Below are positions 1-9,210 of a stretch of 64,000 nucleotides of DNA, in pieces (the stretch's first letter is position 1; each line of letters opens with the position of its first letter). Where the stretch lies: assembly GCA_030549175.1 (NCBI GenBank), contig JAUKUA010000002.1, positions 2,728,001-2,792,000 of the forward strand, read 5' to 3'. The notes beneath the pieces were generated by a model. The model did not search any database and was not told the DNA's origin. It saw nothing but the letters and a program-made list of their open reading frames with translations. Source of the stretch: Lasiosphaeris hirsuta. Lineage: Eukaryota > Ascomycota > Sordariomycetes > Sordariales > Lasiosphaeriaceae. A program made the position numbers and the translations under genes.

Positions 1-650
1 AGTACATCCCACCATTCATGATGTAAGTTCGTAGCCTCTATTTGAGTATAATATGACGCTTATGTAAGAATGGCAGTGCTATTCTGACGGCCAAGGTTGT
101 TGTCGATGCTCTACATGAGGAGGGGGTGAACGACCATACGGTTCTCGGGGAATATCTTGAGCACGAACACGCCTCGAACATTGCGCGTAACCACGGCGGC
201 CTCGTCGAAGATCTCATCCCCCCACTACAGAGCGTCTCAGATATGACGCTGCACATCGGACCGGAGTACAAGGTGCTCAAGCAGACCTTGGCCCACAAAC
301 TGCAGCGCATGAAGCGCCACGGGCTGCGGGATGCAGCTCTCGTCCTCGTGGATGACCGGGAGCAGATGCATGGCATCATCTCGGAAGCTGAGCTGGACTT
401 TGCTGTGCACGAGGCAGGTTATCTGTCCGACACAGAGCCGTTCGATGTTCTCTCGGGGCCGCTGGCGGCGTTTGTCGATAGAAGCCCATTGACGGTCAAC
501 GCAAGTGCGCCGCTAGAGATGGTTGTTGAGATGGTGTACCAGCTCGGCGTTCGACATATCGTCATTGTCGAGGAGGGCACGTCGAGAGTGCTGGGAGTTG
601 TGTTGAAGCAGCAGTTAATTCTGTATTTGGAGCATTTGCGATCCTATTGA
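1..650 (+). CDS. CLC-type chloride channel, C-terminal fragment with CBS domains (5' end outside window)
   Basis: This is the 3' end of a voltage-gated chloride channel/transporter gene of the CLC family. Exon 1-22 is followed by a likely intron at 23-76 (GTAAGT donor, GCAG acceptor), and the frame then runs open to a TGA at 648-650. The joined frame reads YIPPFMIAILTAK and then DALHEEG, which resembles the last membrane helix region and the start of the cytosolic tail of CLC proteins. The remaining ~170 residues form two CBS motifs that regulate the channel; the final one reads GVRHIVIVEEG...VLGVVLKQQLI. In fungi these proteins sit in vacuolar, Golgi or plasma membranes and help set ion and pH balance, including copper/iron loading in yeast Gef1. 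The pore region is not in the window, so channel versus exchanger cannot be told. The family call is fairly sure; the subfamily is not. Confidence 0.82.
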
Positions 651-1070
651 CGCTGAGGAGGATTTGATGTGCGAGTTAATTTAGCAGATATTATTATAAC
701 CTCGAATTTCATTTTCTTTGTCTGCCGAAATGCCAAATAAGAATGGAGCACCCATCATAATGAGTCGACGTTATTGGAAACCGATCCAAACACAGCGTAG
801 ACGGCATTGAGTTTTGGTCATTTTGATGTTTGAAGAATCGCTGATGGCGATCCGCTGCTGCTTCTTCTCTCTTTACCCCGACAATCAGGACCCGGGACGG
901 TGCTGCCACAAACAAGGATTTCAGCTGGCGACGCCCACTGATGCAGCTGAACCTGAACTTGGCACCTTCCTAGCTTCGAAATCACCCCGGGACCACACGT
1001 CCCTCTTTTCTGCCCCCCATCCATTCCTTTCCTGCTCTTGAGTCACGACAACGTGACAAACACTGCAGTA
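651..1070. other. Intergenic, CLC gene to ADP-ribosylglycohydrolase gene
   Basis: These 420 bases between two same-strand genes hold no convincing coding frame. The part before 1071 is CT-rich, as is common just upstream of fungal start codons, so it probably contains the 5' leader of the next gene. No repeat or RNA gene was seen. Confidence 0.5.
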
Positions 1071-2426
1071 ATGTCCCTTCCAGCCGCTTTAAGCCCCTCG
1101 GCAACGACCGCCCTACTCCATGCATCCATCCAGGACCGCGTCGTCGGCACCCTCGTGGGCTCCGCCCTCGGCGACACCATCGGCCTCTACACCGAATTCC
1201 TCTCGGCAGCGACCTCCCTCAGCACCTACCCCTCACGCACCTTCACCCTCCTCCCCACGCCAACCCCCATGAAAATCGACCTGCACCGCGCCTCCAAAGA
1301 AGCCGGCCACTGGACCGACGACACAGACCACGCCCTCCTCCTCCTACTCGCCTTCCTGCACACCGCCAAATCTTCCTCCCCCAAGGCCCCCCACCCCCCG
1401 TTTCCCACCCAGACCGCCCTCGCCGTCCGCCTCCGCGGCTGGGTCTCCTCCGGCCTCCGCCCCCTCGACACGATGCCCCTCGGCCTCGGCCGCCTCGTCG
1501 GCACCGTCGTCGCGACGGCTGGGTTCGATACCGAGCCCGCTCGCGTCGCGCGTGAGCACTGGGAGCGCAAGGGACGCGCCATCGCGCCGAACGGAAGTCT
1601 GATGCGCACGCACCCGCTGGGCCTGATCTGTTTGTGGTGGACAGAAGAGGTGGCGTTTCAGCTCGCGGCGGACATGTCGAGGGTGACGCATGCGGATCCG
1701 AGGTGTGTTGTTGCGTGTGTGGTTGGGACGGGGCTGGTGAGGGCGTTGGTGAGGGGGGAGGTTGGCGGGGAGAGCGATGTAGATGCGGTGCTGAGGATGG
1801 GGAAAGAGTGGTTTTTGAGAGGCGAGGAGTCGGAGCTGGATGAGGAGGAGTTCCAGAAGTATGCTGCGGCGGAAAGCTTGGAGGAGCTCAAGTTGGATGA
1901 TGCCGTGGCGATTGGGTATGTGTACAAGGCACTGGGGGCAGGCCTTGTATTGTTACGGATGGCAATGCGGAGGATGGCGAAGGCCGAGGGGAGCTGGTTG
2001 GAGAGGGATCGGTTGTTTGAAGAGCTCATCACCGAACTGATCATGTGTGGAGGAGATGCAGATACTAATGCATGCTTCGCGGGCGCCCTTCTGGGTGCGT
2101 ATCTCGGGTATGGGGCATTGCCGGATCACTGGAAGCATGGGATGAAGCACGAAGCGTGGTTTTTCAGTAAGGCGGAAGCTTTGAGCCAAGTTCTCGGTCT
2201 GAAAGACGGCCAGTACGATGGACAGGAGGACAAGGACACACACCTGGACGGCGGTCGGGAACCCATCACCCAAAATGAGATGGAGGGGCGATGGATGCTG
2301 TTACAGCAAGCCGTGGGCCTGAAAATGAAGGAGGCAGCGGATGATAAGGATGCCAAGGCATCAAAAGGCAAATCCGGGTGGTCAGTCTCACTTCCATGGA
2401 AGGATAAGGACAAGACGAAGCGATGA
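1071..2426 (+). CDS. ADP-ribosylglycohydrolase family protein
   Basis: Single-exon gene for a 451-residue protein of the ADP-ribosylglycohydrolase (ARH/DraG) family, which removes ADP-ribose from proteins or related small molecules using two metal ions. The N-terminal motif GSALGDTIGLYTEF, the metal-binding WTDDTDHALLLL at about residues 80-91, and the C-terminal GGDADTNACFAGALLGAYLG near residue 330 are all present and in family order, so the active site looks intact. The ATG at 1071 is chosen because the frame upstream offers only non-ATG codons. The last ~100 residues are charged and Lys/Asp-rich and lie beyond the usual domain. No signal peptide is visible, so it is probably cytosolic. 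The true substrate cannot be told from sequence. Confidence 0.88.
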   Translation: MSLPAALSPSATTALLHASIQDRVVGTLVGSALGDTIGLYTEFLSAATSLSTYPSRTFTLLPTPTPMKIDLHRASKEAGHWTDDTDHALLLLLAFLHTAKSSSPKAPHPPFPTQTALAVRLRGWVSSGLRPLDTMPLGLGRLVGTVVATAGFDTEPARVAREHWERKGRAIAPNGSLMRTHPLGLICLWWTEEVAFQLAADMSRVTHADPRCVVACVVGTGLVRALVRGEVGGESDVDAVLRMGKEWFLRGEESELDEEEFQKYAAAESLEELKLDDAVAIGYVYKALGAGLVLLRMAMRRMAKAEGSWLERDRLFEELITELIMCGGDADTNACFAGALLGAYLGYGALPDHWKHGMKHEAWFFSKAEALSQVLGLKDGQYDGQEDKDTHLDGGREPITQNEMEGRWMLLQQAVGLKMKEAADDKDAKASKGKSGWSVSLPWKDKDKTKR

Positions 2427-2522
2427 TCTCGACTCCATGCGGCGCGACCATGCAATTCGATCCTTCAGCACACCAAGCTTTCATTCAACTCGACCCTCGG
2501 TCGGACCCCGTGTTCGAGCCGC

Positions 2523-3611
2523 TTAGGGCGTGATCGGCTCAGCAACTCTGTGGACGACTCCGGTCGCAATAGTTGAATAAAATTAGTGTCAAAGGACGCT
2601 TTCCCCTTTCTGGCAGCAAATTTGGCACTCAAAACGGACCAACTTCCTCCAAATGAGGCATGCATCAAAACGCAAGACTTTCCCAAGTACAGGCTAAGGA
2701 ACTCTATTGAAGCCATCAAGCCTTTCCCAAAAGGGAAAAAAACGCCTGCAGATATTGTTGAATTCTGCCACTCAACTGGTGGTTACTAAATATCCCGACT
2801 CCGGGATATTTAGTAACCGCTGAGGTCTTGGCCGAATTTCCAGTGTCCTCAAGATATCTCTGTCAACCACTTTTGCTAGCAATTTCCTGCAAATCTTGTT
2901 CGCAAACCAGCCAGGCATGACAGGCCAGAGTCAAGTTAACAATATCGCATTTTCTGCGGCCGCCATACCGTCTATTCGCATCCTTTTCAAGGGGCGGCGT
3001 TGCCGAAGGCATAGGCAATAGGGGGCTCGTGATACTATACACCCTGGTGGGCCTGCACATGCTCGAAAGTTGTGTGCCGCACTTCTTGAAGGCTCGGAGA
3101 CCCTATTTAAGGACTTATTCCGGCTCGATAAGGCCACCTTCAAGATGCCAGTCAAGTGGTTCCAAAGCAACACAGGCCTCCATTCAACTTGATACCAGCC
3201 TGTGGAATTGAAAGTGCTGGTCGGGGTTGTTGCTGTTCATGGGAGGACGATACGCCCTGTAAATTACTACTGGAGGGAGTCGATGGGCCAGCGGGGCTCT
3301 CTCCAACGGTAAAGCCGGCTGACAGAGGACACATCAATAGTTAGCTGGACCACAATGCTGTCCCCCTGCGTTTCCATTTTACTACGTTTTGCCCTGTGAA
3401 AAGGCTCTTTTGTGAAAGATGTTGGACAGAAGCAACACTTACAGTAGTAGGCTACGAAGTCAATCCAGGGGCTTATCCGAAGACAGGCCGAAGGCGGTGT
3501 GGGCGCGGGAGCTACTCCACACTACTGCAATACATCTTCAAGCGTGCGCCTAATTTTGTCCCTTTTTCTGGCGGAGTGGCACACAGGGTTGCTGAGCCGA
3601 TCACGCCCTTA
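2523..3611 (+). mobile_element. Degenerate PIF-Harbinger element 1 (2526-3608) with TTA target duplications
   Basis: The element runs from 2526 to 3608 (1,083 bp). Its ends are inverted repeats: positions 2526-2546 and 3588-3608 are perfectly complementary over 21 bases, and similarity continues imperfectly for about 17 more. It is flanked by TTA at 2523-2525 and 3609-3611, the target-site duplication typical of PIF/Harbinger transposons. Inside on the plus strand (about 2938-3180) are remnants of the transposase N-terminal region (NIAFSAAAI, then DLFRLDKATFK), broken by frameshifts and stops. No DDE catalytic part is present, so the copy is internally deleted and non-autonomous. Its subterminal sequence matches elements 2 and 3 in inverted orientation. 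Confidence 0.85.
2781..2818. repeat. Perfect 17-bp inverted repeat (hairpin) inside element 1
   Basis: Positions 2781-2797 and 2802-2818 are exact reverse complements separated by a four-base loop. The stem reads GGTTACTAAATATCCCG. Nothing similar was noticed elsewhere in the window. It may be a pair of abutted ends of another small inverted-repeat element, or a structure of the host transposon. Confidence 0.9.
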
Positions 3612-4671
3612 GGGTGCGATCGACTCGCCACTGCCCAGTGCACCACTGCTCAGAAATAATACAATGTTAGCTCCAGGCTAGTAGGATGTATTCCCTTAAT
3701 TACGCTCTAAGCCCCTGAAGTCAACAAGAACAGTGTTGAAGATAGTTGAATTGTTGGTGTTGTAGCTGTTGAAATTGCTTCCAATTGCGTGCAATCGCTG
3801 GATCTGATGCCAATTGCCGGGGCTATGGCTGAAGAAGAAGGAGATACTGTAGTGGTAGAGCCATAATCTGCGATACGGTGCTTCACGGTGACTCTCCTGC
3901 CCTCAGCATGCGAGAAGATATAAAGGGGTACCAAGGCTTTTTCCTCAACAGTCTGGTATCTTGTGGCACGAAGCCTTGTGTGCCACTGGAACCACTGGAT
4001 CAGTACCTTGAAGGTAAACTTATCCATCCGGAAGAGGTCCCTGAATTGAGTGTTTGAGCCATTCAACAGAGTTTCCACGATCTTCCTGGCATGCCTAGGA
4101 CCGCCGAGATAAATAGTATCGCGGCCTTCACCTTCTGCACCTGCGCAGAGCCCTGGGCGCATATGATGAAGATTCCGGCCCCTGAATAAGAAGCGGGTAG
4201 CTGTAACTGCGGCCGCAGCGAATGCGATATTGGTGGTTTGTTGTTGTTGAACCGAAGGTGGCATGCCTTTTCTTCTTTGCAACTACTTTTGGTGGAAAAT
4301 GCTAACAAAAAGTTGCTGCGCAGGGCAAGTCGGAGGTCCTCCACTAGTCAACCAATCCATGGCCAGTAGCTAATTTTCAAACCAAAAAAAACCCCCCCCA
4401 AGAAACGAGGGTCTTAGCTACTTGCCCAGCGGCGGCAGAATTCTTCCATTTTTGTAGTGACTTTTTGACTTCAAGTGGCTGCATTAGTATGTACATGGAA
4501 AAAAGAGAGGTTTTGTTGCATACTTGCAAATGGGAGCGTTGTCCCTTTTTTAGGGGCCAAAGCTAGGGAGAGAAAAGGGAATTGTGGCTCAAGCTAACGG
4601 ATAGATGCAAACCATTTAGCGTATTTTCACTATTTTTGCGACTCAGCAGCGGCGAGCTGATCGCACTCTTA
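3609..4671 (-). mobile_element. Degenerate PIF-Harbinger element 2 (3612-4668) with TTA target duplications
   Basis: The element runs from 3612 to 4668 (1,057 bp) with imperfect terminal inverted repeats of about 30 bp: the left end starts GGGTGCGATCGACTCGCC and the complement of the right end starts GAGTGCGATCAGCTCGCC. TTA flanks it at 3609-3611 and 4669-4671. The left TTA is shared with element 1, so the two insertions touch with their transposase 3' ends facing each other. On the minus strand a frame at 3707-4282 encodes the N-terminal part of a Harbinger-type transposase (TNIAFAAAAVTATRFLF, GGPRHARKIVETLL, FRDLFRMDKFTFKVLIQWF, VEEKALVPLYIFSHAEG). It then runs into unrelated sequence, so the DDE domain is missing. 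The copy is non-autonomous and probably dead. Confidence 0.87.
3707..4282 (-). pseudogene. Truncated Harbinger-like transposase N-terminal region
   Basis: This reading frame lies within Harbinger element 2. About 140 residues resemble the region upstream of the DDE nuclease in HARBI1-like transposases of fungi, including the helix-rich segment FRDLFRMDKFTFKVLIQWF followed by RYQTVEEKALVPLYIFSH. The C-terminal ~45 residues are Ser/Thr-rich and unlike the family, marking an internal deletion. Without the catalytic DDE residues it cannot make an active transposase. The related frame in element 3 (6359-6817) shares the same blocks. Confidence 0.75.
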
Positions 4672-4685
4672 TTTCGCTTGGTCTC

Positions 4686-5506
4686 CTAGGCCTCGTCAAC
4701 GACACCCTCCTCTATTACCGCCTCCGTGGGCCGTTCAATCTTCCGAATAACTTTGGCAGGATTCCCTGCAACTACCACATAGTCCGGCACATTCTTGGTC
4801 ACGACACTTCCCGCACCAATCGTGACCCCATTGCCGATGATAACACCCGGTAGGACGATGCAGTTTCCGCCAAACCAACAGTCATCGCCGATAGTGATGG
4901 GCTTGCCAGCCTCCGGGCCCCGCGTCCCATTTCTTACCACGGGATCGATTGGGTGCGTGGCGCTGAAGAAGGAACAGTTGGGCCCTATCAGGGTGCGGGC
5001 ACCCACTGTGATGGTGCAAGTATCAAGCCAAGTGGAGTTGAAGTTCACATACACGTTTGCACCAAATCTTGACCGAATATCAACGTCAGCAGTCATAACG
5101 GTAGACGGGGATCTGGAACGTACTTGACGTTGAAACCATAGTCCACTTTGATCGGCCCATCTACCCAGGGGTAGTCCTGGAAGAGGACGTCGTCTTCTTC
5201 TGTGGTTGGAGCGACTGGGGGCAAGGGAGTGTCGTCCTTGACGAGACTGTTTTTTTTTTTTTTTGCAGCATTAATTAGTAGGAGCTGCTGGACAATGATT
5301 GAACCAGGAAGAGCACCAGAACCATACTTATTCCACAGTTCCACCAACTTCCTTCGAGGAGCTTCGCCGCCAGTCGAGTGTGCATTGAACTCAAAGCACG
5401 CGGCCTTGCACCTGCGGCGGTCTGCGGTAAGGTCAGGGGTGAAGGCGTAGTAGAGCTCGCCAGAAAGCATCCGGCGCCGGTTTTCGGCAGCGTCGACTGA
5501 GGACAT
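4686..5506 (-). CDS. NodL/maltose O-acetyltransferase-like hexapeptide acetyltransferase
   Basis: This gene encodes a sugar O-acetyltransferase of the left-handed beta-helix family (maltose/galactoside acetyltransferase, NodL), which moves an acetyl group from acetyl-CoA to a sugar hydroxyl. My model has three exons: 5506-5328, 5246-5124 and 5067-4686, giving 227 residues. The intron at 5123-5068 restores the conserved string VDYGFNVKFGANVYVNFNS. The intron at 5327-5247 (81 nt, a multiple of three) removes a Lys-rich stretch coded by a 14-base homopolymer; retaining it also leaves the frame open. The N-terminal mac domain (MLSGELYYAFTPDL), the catalytic His in FFSATHPID and hexapeptide repeats ending GAGSVVTKNVPDYVVVAGNPAKVIRKI are visible. 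The stop lies only 15 bases beyond the TTA flank of Harbinger element 2, so its 3' UTR and polyadenylation must run into the transposon. No signal peptide is seen. Confidence 0.85.
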
Positions 5507-6260
5507 GATGACAACGATATGGCAAGGTCAAGGGTACGCCGCGTTACACAAGATGTGCAAGTTGAGTGAGTTGCTATGCCGACGAACTGATGGCTACGTG
5601 CATTCTATCGGCCGGTGCGGAGTCATGCAAACTGGGCGCCGAGCGCCGAAGCGCCACGCTGGTGCTAAAGTCTCCAATCGAGATCCATTGCCATCGCAAT
5701 AGTGCCCCGCACGGTCTTCATAGCGGCGAGCTGAAGGCGGATAGTATGTAGGTACCAAAAGGGCGCAAGAGCAAAGCCAGCAGCGCAATAAACGCCCAGC
5801 ACCATTTCGCACAACTGCTAGCTCGCGGGTTTCAGTTCGGCATCACGATGTCCTACTTCCTGATTTAGAATCCCAATCCAAGGGTCTCGGCTTGTTGATG
5901 AGGGAGCCATGCCAAGCTTGGGACTTGGCGCCTTGCCGACTCGCAATCTAACCAGAAAAGGGCACTCACTGCACAGTACCAATAAGAAGATGAGCGAGAA
6001 CCAACTCAGCGGGGCATCGAGAGGAACCTATCGGAAATCGCCCGGCGCACCGCAAAGAGCATTTGACCACCTTGAGCTTTATGGGATTCCGCGGGGCTAT
6101 CGAAGACATACATGAAAGCTGAAGGCCTAGGTCCCCACCAATTGTGATGGCTCTGCCTAAGACCCGGCGCAGCAGGGGAACATTGGTTGCCAGGCAGGTT
6201 CAGGCCAGGGTCGGCAAGGCCGGTGCGGAGGCCAACAAACTCGTCGTTCAACGACATTTA
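5507..6260. other. Sequence between acetyltransferase gene and Harbinger element 3
   Basis: No gene is supported here. Short frames exist on both strands, but none resembles a known family or continues through a splice-compatible model. The first ~150 bases would serve as the promoter of the acetyltransferase. Confidence 0.45.
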
Positions 6261-7121
6261 TTAGGCCCCGATCGGCTGGCCACTGCCCAGTATCGCACTG
6301 CTCAAAAATGCTACAAAGCTAGTTCCACGCTATCCAAGATGTATTGCAGTAGTGTTGCCTAGCAGCTCCCGCGCCCACGCCGCTTTCGGGAAAACACCGG
6401 TTGAACACCCAAATAGACTCTAAGCCCCTGGATTCTAGGGACACCAAGACTTTCTGTTCCACGGATTGGTACGAACCATTCAGCAAGTGCTCGGAAGGTA
6501 GGCTTATCCATTCGAAAGAGATCCCGGAACTGCGTTACTGATTCATTGAGCAGGGCTTCCATGGTCTTCCTGGCATGCCGAGGGCCACCGGGATGGATAT
6601 TATCGTGGCCATCCGGGCGAAACGCCGAACGAAGAAGACTCCTCTGCCTAAATAGCACGCGAATGGCCGTGACAGCGGCGGCAGCGAAAGCGATATTGGT
6701 GGCTTGAACCGCATCTTGCACGTTTGATTCTCCTTTGGAACAGGTTTTGGTGCGGAAAGCCAACAAAAGTTGTTGCGCAGGGCAACTCAAAGGGCACGCA
6801 CTGGTCAATAATTCCATGGCCAGTATCTAACACGCTAGAAAACCGAGGGTGTTAGACACTGGCCCAGTGGCGGCAGAATTCTTCCATTTTTGCAGTGGTT
6901 TTTTGGGTTCAAGTGGCTGCACTAGCGTGTACATTGGAAAAAGAGATGCTTTGTTGCATACTTGAAAGGCCTACATGAAAAATGGGATTGTTGTCCCTTA
7001 TTTAGGGGCCAAAACTAGTGAGATTAAGGGAATTATAACTCAACCTAACGGATACAAGAAACATATTTAGCATATTTTGACAATTTGGCAACTGATCAGT
7101 GGCCAGCCGACCAGGGCCTTA
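6261..7121 (-). mobile_element. Degenerate PIF-Harbinger element 3 (6264-7118) with TTA target duplications
   Basis: The element spans 6264-7118 (855 bp). Its left end starts GGCCCCGATCGGCTGGCCAC and the complement of its right end starts GGCCCTGGTCGGCTGGCCAC; 24 of the first 28 positions agree. TTA flanks it at 6261-6263 and 7119-7121. Minus-strand frame 6359-6817 carries the same transposase N-terminal blocks as element 2 (TNIAFAAAAVTAIRVLFRQR, GGPRHARKTMEALLN, FRDLFRMDKPTFRALAEWF) before losing homology. The subterminal blocks also match elements 1 and 2. It is shorter and has no catalytic domain. Confidence 0.87.
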
Positions 7122-8520
7122 AAGCAGTACCGTGACCTGAGCGTTACTGATACGGGTACAGTATCGATGGATTAGACAAATGGATAAGTAGATAGATAAG
7201 AGGATGGATGGGCAGTGAATGGCTTCCTCACGGCCCTAGCGCCCACCTGGGCCTACATCCTGCGCCTGGCCGGGAGCCATTCCTTACCTCTCCTCCTTTT
7301 CGTCACCCAATATACTCTACTTCACGGAATACAGCACAATTGCCAGTATTTACGTGATTGAGTCAGGGTCGCCAGATAACCCTATTAGTCACGGTTTTGG
7401 GAAGACGAAGTAAGAGTTTGTTTGTTTGTGCGCGCCTCTTTCCAAACCCCACAATGAAGATCGTCAAGAGGGAGCCATCGCCATTCATCACCGACCCGGG
7501 ACAGTATGCCGGCACCTACCGGGGGAAGGTCAATGGCTTCGAATGCTGGGAAGTCGGAAACCCGACAGAGGAGCCGTTCAAATCCATTTTGGAGAAAGCG
7601 TGCTCCTCGTTGGCTCGGTGTCCTTCAATCCCGCCGTCAGCGCTCCTACACTTGGATATATTCCTTAAAGGCGACAACCCCCGGGCGCAGTGCGGCTTAT
7701 CTCATTGTTGCAGGCGCCACGCTAAGGTACAGAAAGGTAGCCATTCAACATCTGCGAGAAAGTCCCCTGCTCCGACAAAGTCCCGGGCTTAAGATAGGCC
7801 AATGGGAGTGGCCGCCCCAGACGCCAAGAATCAGTGTGACCGGGGCCTTGGTTGACGAATCTGAGGCGGATGCAATGGTGGAATGTTCGTGTATGGGTGA
7901 TGGCGCGTATTCGAGAAGTAGAGAGCGGATGAGTGGGGAGCATGTCAATGGGGAGGACATGGAGCTTTGCTAGGACTCGGATACTGCAGCGAAAGGCGGA
8001 AAGCAAACGTTGCGGGCAATCACCAGATCACCAAATATTATCTCCAAAGGTGTACTTGAGTCACAGTCCATACCACAAGGAAAGACTATTCCTGTCTTGC
8101 TCACAGCGACAACATCGGCAATAGAATCCGACGGGCTGATGAGTGGTGAGCTCAACGGACGAACGATGATGATGCGACTTCCCTACAGTAGTAGGTTCAG
8201 GAGATTTCACCTTGTCAACTTCCTTGGCGCCGCCGTTGGTGCGAATTCCGGTACCGTGATTAGGGAGGAATCTACAGGCACAGTATTTGGCTCCGTCATT
8301 GCTTGTAGTGTCGAGGGTAGATTCGGCTTTGTCCTTTCGCTATAACAGAGTGATCACCAGCACGGAACGAGCGCCGCTTCAGGGCGGTCAACAATATCAA
8401 CGGAGGGATCACGCGCGACCAGGCGCAGCAGCCGACTTCTAATGCCCAAAAGCGTCATATTCAACGGCAAGATCTCCTCCTCACGCCGAAGACTTCCCGC
8501 CGTTCACTCTCTACCAATCG
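7122..8520. other. Region with short unassigned frames, no supported gene
   Basis: The only ATG-started frame worth naming begins at 7454 on the plus strand (MKIVKREPSPFITDPGQYAG...) and ends near 7792; I do not recognise it and cannot extend it by splicing. Another open stretch at 8010-8345 is equally unassigned. The setting between transposons and pseudogenes suggests decayed sequence. A small lineage-specific gene starting at 7454 cannot be excluded. Confidence 0.35.
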
Positions 8521-9161
8521 TTGGGGGGCAAAAAGCGAGGTCGCCAAAGCTTCGAAGACACAGACGTTATAGGCTTGCTTGAAGGGTCACGGAGCAAGAA
8601 GAAGCGTCGCGCAGAAATAAAAGAGGTTGGCGTCGACGGGATATGGGGCTGTCCATTCTATAAATCCCAGCCCAAGTCTCATCTCGGCTGCTTGCGCCAT
8701 CGACTTACGCTGGTTAGTGACGTTCGCAACCATCTGCAGCGCTTTCACTCCCAGCCTGTTCATTGCCTGGTATGTGGGTTTGTGTTCAGCGGAGATGAGG
8801 GCTGCCGAAAGCGGGACGATCATGTCCGGGCGAAGATGTGCAAGCCCGGTCCCTTTTCCCATGCCGGGCTTTCGGCGGAGCAACAGATTGCAATCCAACG
8901 AGAGGCTGGTAGATCCGACAGTGTTGGCGTGGGGGCTTGGTACAGGTTATGGGACATTTCGTTCCATGGTACGCCGCCGCCTGACTCGCCATACCTTTCG
9001 GATCCGAGTTTGTTGAGCGCCTGAGGCTCGTCACCCAGCCACTTTCCGACCACGGCTATGTCGAGCAGCTTCTTGAGAAGCACCCGGCTGAGAGCAGAGG
9101 GTCGCTCGTCGACTTTTCACGTCAACTCTTTGAGGTGTTCATACAGCATGCTAAAGAGTAG
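8521..9161 (+). pseudogene. C2H2-like zinc-finger protein remnant, frameshifted
   Basis: The frame from about 8521 shows a basic Lys/Arg-rich stretch and then a Cys/His domain I associate with fungal proteins of unknown role: WGCPFYKSQPKSHLGCLRHRLTLVSDVRNHLQRFH, followed by HCLVCGFVFSGDEGCRKRDDHVRAKMC and the tail WYRLWDISFHGTPPPDSPYLSDPS. It stops at about 9022, but the next frame continues coherently with EFVERLRLV and then DHGYVEQLLEKH to a TAG at 9159-9161. One lost or gained base near 9000 therefore separates the two parts. No ATG is evident in the upstream open frame, which stays open to at least 8455. I infer a degenerate gene; a sequencing error or an unrecognised intron are alternatives. 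Confidence 0.6.
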
Positions 9162-9210
9162 GATGGTCCACAGAGGTTATGTTAGGAGACTCGAAGATCG
9201 TGGTTAGGAC

